Of a stretch of 17,294 nt of DNA, positions 1-7,233 are shown in pieces. Below the pieces are notes generated by a model. That model made no database searches. It was not told where the DNA came from and saw only the letters and a list, made by a program, of their open reading frames with translations. Both the position numbers and the translations under genes were made by a program. Source of the DNA: JAODBQ01 sp038213195 (lineage in GTDB: Bacteria; Actinomycetota; Acidimicrobiia; Acidimicrobiales; Ilumatobacteraceae); assembly GCA_038213195.1 (NCBI GenBank), contig JBBQTN010000105.1, forward strand, positions 1 through 17,294, written 5' to 3'. Position 1 is the first letter of the stretch. Each line of letters opens with the position of its first letter.

Positions 1-16
1 CCGGGAACTCGTCCAT
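1..16 (-). CDS. 5' end of an unidentified minus-strand gene (partial)
   Basis: The complement of 14-16 is an ATG followed by codons for D, E, F and P before the window ends. A purine-rich Shine-Dalgarno-like stretch (AGAGGTGGAG on the minus strand, plus positions 24-33) lies 7 nt upstream of it. That spacing is what supports a real start, divergent from the dehydrogenase at 133. Only five codons are visible, so no function can be given, and chance cannot be excluded. Confidence 0.4.
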
Positions 17-132
17 CTTGTCGCTCCACCTCTCGTGTGTCGGTCTGTCGGGTACGACCGCCGCCTCGGCCATGACTCATCGGCGGGCGACGGTCAGACT
101 CGCATCCCCGACGCGCGAAGGAGCACCACATC

Positions 133-975
133 ATGTCGACAGCGAGCGGAGGAACTGTCGGCGACGACCCGACGAGGGCGATTCGTCCCGGCCGCGACCT
201 GGAGGGGCGGACCGCGTTCGTCACCGGTTCCGGCCGCAACATCGGGCGGGCGATCGCCGTCGAGCTCGCGTCGCGTGGCGCGAACGTCATCGTCAACGCG
301 CGGACCAACGTCGCAGAGGCCGAGGCGGTCGTCGCGGAGTGCGTTGCGCTCGGCGCAGATGCCGACCTCGTGATCGGCGACGCTGCAGACCAGGCGACGA
401 TCGACGCCGCGGCCCGCATCGCCGACACGCGCTTCGGTGGGGTGGACATCTCCGTCAGCAACGCCGCCACCCGACCGTTCCAGGCGTTGCGCGACATGAC
501 ATTCGAGGACTGGCAGCGCGTGCTCGACACGCAGCTCAGCGCGTCCTTCCGGCTCGCCTCCACGTTCACCCCGGGGATGATCGAGCGAGGGTGGGGACGG
601 ATCATCCACATCACGGGACCCGACTCCTTCATGGGTCTCGCCAACCGGGCGCACAACGTCGCCGCGAAGGGCGGCCTGCGCGGCCTGACGAAGGCGCTCG
701 CGGTCGAGCTCGGGCCGTACGGGATCACCGTCAACGACGTCGCGCCGGGGATCATGCACACCGAGCGCCTCGACCTGTCGCATCCCCACGTGACCACGCA
801 GGGCGCACCGCGCGACGAGAACGACCGCAGCCACCTCGTGCGGCTGATCCCCGTCGGCCGTCTCGGCCTTGCCGAGGACGTCGCCTACGCGTGCGGGTTC
901 CTGGCATCGCCGCGCGCCGGCTACTACACCGGGACGGTGATGTGCTGCTTCGGCGGCTGGATCAACCCCGGATGA
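133..975 (+). CDS. SDR-family oxidoreductase homologue with degenerate catalytic site
   Basis: This 280-aa protein has the classical short-chain dehydrogenase/reductase Rossmann layout: nucleotide-binding TGSGRNIG at 31-38, NAA at 110-112, a helix-4 lysine at 179 (AAKGG), and the N-D-V-APG segment at 200-206 that normally follows the active site. The start is set by GAAGGAG at 117-123, 9 nt before the ATG. Length is slightly above the usual 250 aa because of about 24 extra N-terminal residues. Aligned on Lys179, the YxxxK tyrosine position is Asn175 (preceded by His174) and the usual catalytic serine position is Gly162 (preceded by Thr161). The fold and dinucleotide binding are therefore well supported, but ordinary SDR proton-relay chemistry is not. 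It could be a divergent enzyme or a non-catalytic binding protein. It stands alone, divergent from the gene fragment at 1-16 and convergent with the redox operon. Confidence 0.93.
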   Translation: MSTASGGTVGDDPTRAIRPGRDLEGRTAFVTGSGRNIGRAIAVELASRGANVIVNARTNVAEAEAVVAECVALGADADLVIGDAADQATIDAAARIADTRFGGVDISVSNAATRPFQALRDMTFEDWQRVLDTQLSASFRLASTFTPGMIERGWGRIIHITGPDSFMGLANRAHNVAAKGGLRGLTKALAVELGPYGITVNDVAPGIMHTERLDLSHPHVTTQGAPRDENDRSHLVRLIPVGRLGLAEDVAYACGFLASPRAGYYTGTVMCCFGGWINPG

Positions 976-1086
976 CGCCCACGCGAGGGTGACGAAGCCG
1001 GCCTGTGCATCCGCGAGCCCGACCTGGAGGAGCACTCGCTGCCGCGACCCGACGGCCCGTGAGGCGCGGCGGATGCGGTCGGCGTT

Positions 1087-1755
1087 CTACGGGGCGGTGA
1101 CGGACTGGTCGGTACGACCGGCAGGTGGATCCGCCTCGGCGGCCCATTCTGGGTGATGTGCTCTCGCCCACGACGCGGAGACGCTGCCGGTGCGCATCCC
1201 CGTGCGCGATTCCGGATCGCGCAGGGCGTACGCGATGTGGCCGATGACGAGCAGCCCGACGGCGAGGGCGAACCAGTCGTGGACGAAGCTCGCCCCTGTC
1301 CGCCACGACAGCCGGGTCAGGTCCGGCTGGTACATGACCGTGCCGGTGGTCAGCAGGACGACGATCGACCCGACGCTGAGCGCGGCGTTGAGCTTCTGGC
1401 CGGCGTTGAACTTGCCGACGGGGATGGAACCGTCGCGGCGCGTCCGCGAGCGCAGCCATCTCCAATCCGCAGCGGTGAACCTGTTCAGCCGGCGCAGGTC
1501 GGCGCGGTACGCGTTGGAGGCCGCGCCGATGATGATCGGCACGAGCAGCGCGAACCCGCTGTAGACGTGAACCAGCTTGACCAGACGGCGGTGGCCGACG
1601 GGGACCGCGAGGAACCCGTTGTAGAGGATCGCCGCCGTCGAGATCGACGTGAGCATCAGGATCGCGATGGCGCGGTGCACGGCGTGCTCGACACGACTGA
1701 ACCGGACCAGCCGGTGCTCGGCCGGCCGGTGCGCGTCCGGACGTTCGTCAGCCAA
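1087..1755 (-). CDS. Cytochrome b561/FdnI-like membrane subunit
   Basis: This 222-aa protein has four predicted membrane helices at about 28-48, 58-80, 124-144 and 158-178. Candidate haem-ligating histidines lie in or beside helices 1 (H24, H27), 2 (H63) and 4 (H159, H173). The segment KFNAGQKL (115-122) before helix 3 is characteristic of the b-type cytochrome subunit of formate dehydrogenases and related anchors. It probably passes electrons between the quinone pool and the molybdenum enzyme encoded just upstream. I chose the TTG at 1755: it overlaps the upstream stop by 8 nt and has GAGGA 8 nt before it, and the RFSRxEHxxHR opening typical of the family follows within 20 residues. Upstream codons in the same frame lie inside the neighbouring gene. 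The family is clear, but the electron donor or acceptor is not. Confidence 0.9.
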   Translation of the reverse strand: MADERPDAHRPAEHRLVRFSRVEHAVHRAIAILMLTSISTAAILYNGFLAVPVGHRRLVKLVHVYSGFALLVPIIIGAASNAYRADLRRLNRFTAADWRWLRSRTRRDGSIPVGKFNAGQKLNAALSVGSIVVLLTTGTVMYQPDLTRLSWRTGASFVHDWFALAVGLLVIGHIAYALRDPESRTGMRTGSVSASWARAHHPEWAAEADPPAGRTDQSVTAP

Positions 1756-2491
1756 CGGGGTCGTCCTCGCGCCCGTTGGACTTGCCGATCCAGCCGTCGA
1801 CGTCGTAGTCGCCGGTGTCCTCCCAGTAGCCGGGGTCGACGGTGGCCGTGAGCTCGATCGCGGAGAGCCATTTCGTGCACTTGTAGCCGTACATCGGAGC
1901 GACGTACATCCGCACAGGCCCACCGTGATCGTGGGACACCGGTTTGCCGAGCATCTGCAGCGCGACCAGGACATCGGCGCGTCGCGCCTGGTCGAGGGTC
2001 AGGCTCTCGGTGTAGGTGCCGTCGAAGGAGCGGAACCTGATCGCCGTCGCCGCCGGCGCCGGTCGGGCGAGGTCGATCAGGTTCGACAGTCGCACACCGC
2101 TCCAGTGCACCTGCGGGACGCGCCAGCCCGTCACGCACTGGAAGTCGCGGACGAGTGCCGTCTGCGGCATCTGCTGCAGGTCGGCCAGCGTGTACGTCGC
2201 CGGGGTGCCGACCAGACCGGTGACGTCGAGCCGGTAGGTCGTCGCGTTGCGATTGGGCACGGAACCGGTCACCGAGTAGTAGCGGAACGTGTCGCCGAGC
2301 GGCAGCAGCGCGGTCAGCCCCGTCGGATCGCGGCTCTCGATCGGGGCGAGCATGCTCGCCAGCCGCTCCTGGACGGCCCGGCCGCCGACGATCCCTGCTG
2401 CGCCGACGACGGCCAGTCCGAGCACGATCCGCCGCCCGATCGGCGTGCCCGCCGGCGTGCCGCTGCTGGGCGGTGACGGTTCAGGATCCAT
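1748..2491 (-). CDS. Sulfite-oxidase-family molybdopterin-dependent oxidoreductase
   Basis: This 247-aa protein is a single oxidoreductase-molybdopterin domain of the sulfite oxidase/MsrP (YedY) superfamily. The expected molybdenum-ligating cysteine is Cys119 in RDFQCVTGW. Also visible are the VHWSGVRLSNLI segment (128-139) and the C-terminal HGGPVRMYVAPMYGYK region (189-204) that closes the cofactor site. The N-terminus has Arg20-Arg21 followed by a hydrophobic stretch (22-36), consistent with a Tat signal or N-terminal anchor, so it probably acts outside the membrane. It lacks the dimerisation domain of true sulfite oxidases. Gene order 66-aa membrane protein, molybdoenzyme, cytochrome b resembles the MsrPQ idea, a periplasmic Mo enzyme fed by a membrane haem protein, although the cytochrome is of a different type. 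No strong ribosome-binding site is visible; it starts 12 nt after the preceding gene, so translation may be coupled. Substrate unknown. Confidence 0.92.
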   Translation of the reverse strand: MDPEPSPPSSGTPAGTPIGRRIVLGLAVVGAAGIVGGRAVQERLASMLAPIESRDPTGLTALLPLGDTFRYYSVTGSVPNRNATTYRLDVTGLVGTPATYTLADLQQMPQTALVRDFQCVTGWRVPQVHWSGVRLSNLIDLARPAPAATAIRFRSFDGTYTESLTLDQARRADVLVALQMLGKPVSHDHGGPVRMYVAPMYGYKCTKWLSAIELTATVDPGYWEDTGDYDVDGWIGKSNGREDDPVG

Positions 2492-2503
2492 GCTGGGCGG
2501 CAG

Positions 2504-2704
2504 TCACGACATCCCGGACGACGAGCGGCGCACACCGCGCACCACCAGCACCACCCCGACGGCGGCGATCACGGGTCCGGCCACGGCCCAGAAATCGGAG
2601 TTCGTCATCGAACTGCCCTTGATCGCGCCGAGGCCCTGGAACATGAACAGCAGGCCGAGCAGAGTCAGCACCGCCCCGACGCCGACCAACACCGGACTCC
2701 TCAT
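2504..2704 (-). CDS. Small two-helix membrane protein (66 aa), first gene of the molybdoenzyme operon
   Basis: The ATG at 2704 is preceded on the minus strand by AGGAGA with a 6-nt spacer, which fixes the start; the same frame is open further upstream but without a better site. The 66 residues contain two hydrophobic helices (about 4-24 and 39-57) joined by a short loop with GAIKGSSMTNSDFW, and end in a basic then serine-rich tail (RGVRRSSSGMS). I do not recognise a named family. It sits 12 nt upstream of the molybdopterin oxidoreductase and is surely co-transcribed, so an accessory or assembly role in that membrane redox complex is the natural guess. Confidence 0.8.
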   Translation of the reverse strand: MRSPVLVGVGAVLTLLGLLFMFQGLGAIKGSSMTNSDFWAVAGPVIAAVGVVLVVRGVRRSSSGMS

Positions 2705-2956
2705 CGCTGCTCTCCTGTTGTGACCGGTGCGAACGCTAGCGGTCCCGGATGCGGGCGCGAAGCGATCGAGCCCTGTCGCCGAAGTCAACCCCTAGAGTGC
2801 TGGCGCCCGTCGAACGGGCCGATCACGCTCGATGAGCCCGCCGCGGAAGGCGGGAGTACTGTCGCCGCGGTTGTACGAGTCCGTCGGCCGCCGGTCGGCC
2901 CGACGCGTGTTGGATCGTTTCCCGACCATGCGGTCGGCTCCGACGAAAGGGAGTCT

Positions 2957-4096
2957 GTGCGCTTCGGCATCTTCTTCGAGCTCTCCGTCCCGCGGCCGTT
3001 CACTCGCGATGGCGAGCAGCAGGTCTACCTGAACGCGCTGGAGCAGTGCCGTGTCGCCGATGCCCTCGGCTTCGACCACGTGTGGGCCGTCGAGCACCAC
3101 TTTCTGGAGGAGTACTCGCATTGCTCGTCGCCCGAGGTGTTCCTCACCGCCGTCGCGGCGACGACCAAGCGCATCCGCGTCGGTCACGGCGCGGTCGTCT
3201 GCGTTCCCGAGATGAACCACCCGGTGCGGATCGCGGAGCGTGCGGCCGCGCTGGACCTGATCTCCGGTGGCAGGCTCGAGGTCGGCACGGCGCGGTCGTC
3301 GACGTTCACGGAGCTGGGCGGGTTCCGCGCCGACCCTGACGCCACGAAGAAGAGCTGGGACGAGTTCGTCCGCGTGCTGCCGAAGATGTGGATGCAGGAC
3401 AGCTTCGAGTGGCAGGGCACGACGTTCTCGATGCCGGAGCGCAACGTCCTGCCCAAGCCGTACCAGGATCCGCACCCTCCGCTGTGGGTCACGGTCACCT
3501 CGCCGGGCACGGAGCTCGACGCCGCCGATCGAGGCATCGGTTGCCTCGGCGTGGCCGCAGTCAGCTACGACGAGCAGGACCGGCGCACGAAGGAGTACCA
3601 CCGCAGGATCCAGCACTGCGAGCCCGTCGGCCCCGTGGTCAACGACCGCGTCCACACCATGAACTACCTGTACTGCCACGAGGACTACCGCGAGGCGGCC
3701 CGGGTCGGGCTGCCGATGGTGGCCGAGTTCTCGACGCTCAACGCCCACCTCTACTGGACCCGCGAGGCCTACCCGACTCCGGCGTACCACTCGCTCGGCA
3801 ACATCGGCGTGGCGTTGAAGCAGGCCAGCGGCAGCGACGATCCGAGCGCGGCGAAGGGGCTGCCGGAGGGCCTCGGCGTCGGCGACCCCGAGCACCTGGT
3901 CCGCGTCATCAAGCGGTGGGAGTCGATCGGCGTCGACGGCATCAACTTCATCCTCAACACCAGCGAGCGCGTGCCGCAGGAGGACGTGCTGCGGTCGTTG
4001 CGGCTGTTCGCCGCCGAGGTGATGCCCGCGTTCCGCTCGCAGGACGAGCTTGCCTTGCCGGTCCCGGCGCCGTCACGGCAGCGGGCGGCGGCGTGA
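2957..4096 (+). CDS. LLM-class flavin-dependent oxidoreductase (luciferase-like monooxygenase)
   Basis: This 379-aa protein opens with the family's first beta strand (RFGIFFELS) and has the EHHF motif at 46-49, the HPVRIAERAAALDLISGGR segment (88-106) and WVT at 177-179, as in bacterial-luciferase-like F420- or FMN-dependent oxidoreductases. The frame is open back to 2720, but the first 79 codons read as non-protein-like intergenic sequence. GTG at 2957, with AAAGGGAG at 2946-2953, starts exactly at the conserved first strand. The usual glycine-rich GRG after the GGR segment is replaced by TARSS (111-115). Such enzymes insert oxygen into or dehydrogenate small organic substrates using reduced flavin supplied by a separate reductase, and no reductase is encoded nearby. 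It forms a two-gene unit with the ADC-like gene 7 nt downstream. Substrate and cofactor type cannot be told from sequence alone. Confidence 0.93.
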   Translation: MRFGIFFELSVPRPFTRDGEQQVYLNALEQCRVADALGFDHVWAVEHHFLEEYSHCSSPEVFLTAVAATTKRIRVGHGAVVCVPEMNHPVRIAERAAALDLISGGRLEVGTARSSTFTELGGFRADPDATKKSWDEFVRVLPKMWMQDSFEWQGTTFSMPERNVLPKPYQDPHPPLWVTVTSPGTELDAADRGIGCLGVAAVSYDEQDRRTKEYHRRIQHCEPVGPVVNDRVHTMNYLYCHEDYREAARVGLPMVAEFSTLNAHLYWTREAYPTPAYHSLGNIGVALKQASGSDDPSAAKGLPEGLGVGDPEHLVRVIKRWESIGVDGINFILNTSERVPQEDVLRSLRLFAAEVMPAFRSQDELALPVPAPSRQRAAA

Positions 4097-4103
4097 ACCA
4101 CCG

Positions 4104-4835
4104 ATGCTGAGCGGGACCGCGTCCGTCGAGTCGTTCGCCGGCGCAGCTGCAGTGATCCCGGCGTGGTCGCACGAGGCGGTCCACCTCGAGGAGGTGATCT
4201 GCTTCCAGCTCGTGGCCGAGCTGCGTCGATCCGGACGCGCCGACCTGCTGCCGCCCGGGTTGCACCCCACCGATCCGCCGTCGTTGTCGATCCAGGCGTG
4301 GACGGTCTCGTCGTCACCGTGGGGCGCGTTCTCGTGGGCGTTCACGAGGATCTCGTGCCGCTCGGGGGTGCGCGCCCGCGGGTTCACGCGGGCTGCGGTC
4401 GTCAGCTCGCAAGCGGCGGCCGACGGGCTCGCCGCCGTGCTCGGGTTCCCGACCCGCGTCGGCACCGTGGCGCTCGCCCACCACTACGACGGCGTCGACC
4501 TCGCCGTCGACGACACGTTGCGGCTGCGTGGGGTGGACGCCCGCCCGCTCGGGGTCGACGACGTCCAGTACACGGGCACGATGAACCTCGCCGAGACACC
4601 GCTCGGTCTGCGCCTCGTGCAGGTCGAGACCGACCACGACGCGTCGCAGGTGCAGCGGATGCTCGGGCACATCGACCGGTTCGACGCGGCAGCGTGGGGC
4701 GATCTGCGCCTCGACCCGTACACGGTGATCGCCGCGACGGTGGCCCAGGATCGCTCGATCACCATCCCTGCGCTGCGCTTCGTCTGCCGTCCGGACGTCA
4801 GTGCGTTCGAGGGCACGGAGCGGATCGGGTCCTGA
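4104..4835 (+). CDS. Acetoacetate-decarboxylase-fold family protein lacking the Schiff-base lysine
   Basis: This 243-aa protein resembles acetoacetate decarboxylase-like (ADC) proteins in the run LLPPGLHP (48-55), the beta-rich middle, and the LGFPTRVG core (113-120) followed by a charged strand with HHYDGVDL (126-133). In true ADC the core carries two adjacent lysines, one forming the Schiff base; here those positions are Thr117-Arg118. Simple acetoacetate decarboxylation by the classical mechanism is therefore unlikely, and a related activity or a binding role is more plausible. The start codon is the ATG 7 nt after the LLM stop, with no convincing Shine-Dalgarno sequence, so it probably depends on translational coupling. 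The frame is open upstream to 4050 inside the LLM gene; that extension is rejected as overlap. The family assignment is by motif and is moderately secure. Confidence 0.72.
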   Translation: MLSGTASVESFAGAAAVIPAWSHEAVHLEEVICFQLVAELRRSGRADLLPPGLHPTDPPSLSIQAWTVSSSPWGAFSWAFTRISCRSGVRARGFTRAAVVSSQAAADGLAAVLGFPTRVGTVALAHHYDGVDLAVDDTLRLRGVDARPLGVDDVQYTGTMNLAETPLGLRLVQVETDHDASQVQRMLGHIDRFDAAAWGDLRLDPYTVIAATVAQDRSITIPALRFVCRPDVSAFEGTERIGS

Positions 4836-4839
4836 CCTT

Positions 4840-4928
4840 GTGCCGTGACCGCAAACGCTCGCCCTGTCCTGCCGGCCATCGCCACGCTGACTCGACCGGC
4901 ACACCACCGGCGTTCACGGTCACGGCAC
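4840..4928. terminator. Long-loop inverted repeat between convergent genes
   Basis: GTGCCGTGACCG at 4840-4851 is exactly complementary to CGGTCACGGCAC at 4917-4928, giving a 12-bp perfect stem around a 65-nt GC-rich interior. It lies between the ends of the ADC-like gene (plus) and the acyl-CoA synthetase gene (minus), and its right arm contains the latter's stop codon. A bidirectional terminator or mRNA 3'-end structure is possible. The long loop and absence of a U-run make this tentative. Confidence 0.35.
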
Positions 4929-7091
4929 GAGTTCAGCCGGCCCGGCGCGCACCGCCACCAGCAGGTCGACGGCGCTGACGCCCGCGCCGGCTGGGTGCAC
5001 GATCAGCGGGTTGACCTCGATCTCGCCGAGGCGCTCCCCGAACGCGACGGCGATGCGCGACAGCGCGGCGATCGCCTCGGCGGCCGCATCGACGTCGGCG
5101 GGCGCGCGGCCGCGAAACCCGTCGAGCAGCGGGAAGCCGCGCAGCCCGCGCAGCAGAGCCGCAGCCTGTGCGGGTTCGAGCGGGCCGACCGCGGAAGCGA
5201 CATCCCCGTACAGCTCGACCGCGGTGCCGCCCATGCCCACGGTGACGACCGGCGGGTAGCCGTCGTCGCCGGCCGTCACCCCGACCAGCAGCTCGACGCC
5301 CGCCGGCGCCATCGCCTGCACCAGCACGCCCTGGACGCCGGCGACGCCGGCGCGCTCGGCGGCGGCGACCAGCTCGCAGAACACGATCTCGACGTCGGCG
5401 AGCCCAACGCCGACGCGGACCGCACCGTGGTCGGACTTGTGCGTCAGCGACCGGGCCTGGACCTTCATCACCAGCGGGGCGGCGAACGTCGCCGCCAGCG
5501 TCACCGCCTCGCCCGCGCTCCCGGCCAACGCCGCGCGGGGGCGGGCCACGCCGGCGACGTCGAGCACGACGCCGGCCTCCCATTCGGTGAACACGGCCGC
5601 CTCGCCACCGTCGAGCAACGGCACCAGCTCAGCGGCGCGGGCCACTGGTGCCGCCGGCTCCGTCACGTCGGGGTGCACGTCGGGAGCTGCTCTGCAGTCG
5701 GTCCGCAATCTGGCAATCGTCGAAACGGCCGCACGGATCGAGTCGTAGACGGGCACGCCGTTGGCGGCGAACAGCGCCCGCGCCGGAGCGGTCCGGTCGT
5801 GCGAGGCGAGGTAGACGACGGCCAGCGGCACAGGCAACTCGGTGCGTAGGGCACACAGCGTGGTGGCGAGGCGGCTGGCCATCGGCTCGGCGATCATGCT
5901 CAGCACGACGAGCAGCTGGTCGACCGCGGGGTCGGCAGCCGTGATCCGGCACACGGTGGCGAAGTCGTCGGGGTTGACGCTGAACAGCTGTGCGGTCACG
6001 TCGACCGGGTTGCAGACGGCGCCGAAGTCGGGGACGAGCTCGCCGAGCTGCGCCATCGTCTCCTCGGCGAGCTGCGGCACGACAAGACCGCTCAGCTCGC
6101 TGAGGTCGGCGGCGATCGCGCCGGCGCCTCCCGAGCTGGTGACGATGCCGACGCCGTCGCCGGCGCCGAGGCCGGCCTCCGCGCCGAGCACGAGGTGCAC
6201 CAGGTCCTCGACGTCCTCGACCAGGATCGCGCCGGCGTCGCGGGTGACCAGCTCGAAGCCGCGGCCCTGGCCGACGAGCGAACCGGTGTGCCCGGCAGCG
6301 GCTCGCCGGCCGGCGTCGACCCGGCCCGAACGCAGCACGAGCACCCGCACGCCCGCTGCGCGGGCCCGCCGTAACGCACGCGACCAACCGTCGTGATCAG
6401 GGAGCCGCTCGACGTACACGCAGATCGTGTCGAGCGTGCCGGCGCCGATCAGATCTTCGATGAGGTCGACGGCGGTCACGTCCAGCTCGTTGCCCGTGCT
6501 CACCCAGACGCTGGGCACGACACCGCGGGCACGCACGAGGTCGAAGAACGAGCCGCCGATCGCGCCGCTCTGTCCGAGGTAGGCGACGCGGCTCGCCGCA
6601 GGGACGTCGGTTGCGACAGCACCCGTGAACGTGGCGACGACGCCGTGACCGAAGTTGACGAGTCCCTGGCAGTTCGGGCCGAGGACCCGGACCCCTGAGC
6701 GGGCGATGGCCTCGCGGAGATCCTCGTCGAGACGGCGACCCTCCGTGCCGATCTCGGAGTAGCCGGACGAGAACACGATCGCCGCGGAGGCTCCCGCCTC
6801 CCCCGCTTCGACGATCACGCCGGCGACGCGATCGGCGGGGACGAAGACGAGGACGAGCTCCGGCGGTTCTGGCACGCTGGCCAGGTCGGGGTAGCTGGGC
6901 ACGCCGAGCACCTCGGCGTAGTTCGGGTTCACCGCGACGACGCGTCCCGTGAAGCCGTGGCGCTGCATCTCCGACAGCGCACGTCCTGCGAAGCTCCCCG
7001 CACGAGGGGATGCACCGACCACGGCCACGGACCGCGGCGCCAGCAGGGCGGCGGGCAGGCGATCGCGAGTGGCCGAGCCTGCCGGCATCAC
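4920..7091 (-). CDS. Acetate--CoA ligase family protein, ADP(NDP)-forming acyl-CoA synthetase, fused alpha-beta
   Basis: This 723-aa protein has the full fused architecture. A CoA-binding Rossmann domain comes first (PRSVAVVGASP at 19-29, VNPNY at 54-58, LGPNCQG at 137-143). Two succinyl-CoA-ligase-like flavodoxin domains follow, with the phosphohistidine loop AGHTGSLVG (266-274, His268) and TSSGGAG (318-324). The C-terminal part is an ATP-grasp domain (about 490-715) with VMKVQ, THKSD (550-554), VGMGG (618-622) and EVNPLIVH (692-699). It should interconvert acyl-CoA, ADP and phosphate with acid, CoA and ATP through phosphohistidine, in the cytosol. No GNAT domain is attached, so it is not a Pat-type acetyltransferase. 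The start is GTG at 7091 or the adjacent ATG at 7088; neither has a clear ribosome-binding site. Acyl specificity is unknown; in actinobacteria such enzymes often activate odd or branched acids. Confidence 0.95.
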   Translation of the reverse strand: MMPAGSATRDRLPAALLAPRSVAVVGASPRAGSFAGRALSEMQRHGFTGRVVAVNPNYAEVLGVPSYPDLASVPEPPELVLVFVPADRVAGVIVEAGEAGASAAIVFSSGYSEIGTEGRRLDEDLREAIARSGVRVLGPNCQGLVNFGHGVVATFTGAVATDVPAASRVAYLGQSGAIGGSFFDLVRARGVVPSVWVSTGNELDVTAVDLIEDLIGAGTLDTICVYVERLPDHDGWSRALRRARAAGVRVLVLRSGRVDAGRRAAAGHTGSLVGQGRGFELVTRDAGAILVEDVEDLVHLVLGAEAGLGAGDGVGIVTSSGGAGAIAADLSELSGLVVPQLAEETMAQLGELVPDFGAVCNPVDVTAQLFSVNPDDFATVCRITAADPAVDQLLVVLSMIAEPMASRLATTLCALRTELPVPLAVVYLASHDRTAPARALFAANGVPVYDSIRAAVSTIARLRTDCRAAPDVHPDVTEPAAPVARAAELVPLLDGGEAAVFTEWEAGVVLDVAGVARPRAALAGSAGEAVTLAATFAAPLVMKVQARSLTHKSDHGAVRVGVGLADVEIVFCELVAAAERAGVAGVQGVLVQAMAPAGVELLVGVTAGDDGYPPVVTVGMGGTAVELYGDVASAVGPLEPAQAAALLRGLRGFPLLDGFRGRAPADVDAAAEAIAALSRIAVAFGERLGEIEVNPLIVHPAGAGVSAVDLLVAVRAGPAELVP

Positions 7092-7233
7092 GGTGTCGGC
7101 GCGACGACCCGGCGCGCCACGGTGTCGAGGATCGTCGACCGTCGGAAGGCCCGGGACGCGCCGCTGGGCACGACACCATCGGCGACCACCGTCACGTCCG
7201 AACAGTAACGGTCACGGGCGCCGGACGGCTCGT

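Noticed and set aside
18..992. 324-codon frame overlapping the SDR in another reading frame
   Set aside because: Arg-rich shadow translation without motifs; the SDR frame is unambiguous.
976..1062. 28 further open codons in the SDR frame after its stop, reading like GLCIREPDLEEHSLP
   Set aside because: The SDR already ends normally after the TGT-x-M-x-C-x-FGGW segment; this looks like chance openness or a faint remnant, with no evidence of readthrough.
1756..1974. 73-codon upstream extension of the cytochrome b frame
   Set aside because: It overlaps the well-supported molybdoenzyme frame and is not protein-like.
2720..2956. 79-codon N-terminal extension of the LLM gene from an ATG at 2720
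   Set aside because: It has no family similarity, and the GTG at 2957 with a Shine-Dalgarno sequence begins exactly at the conserved first beta strand. TAGAGT at 2793-2798 in this stretch could be a -10 box, but no -35 supports it.
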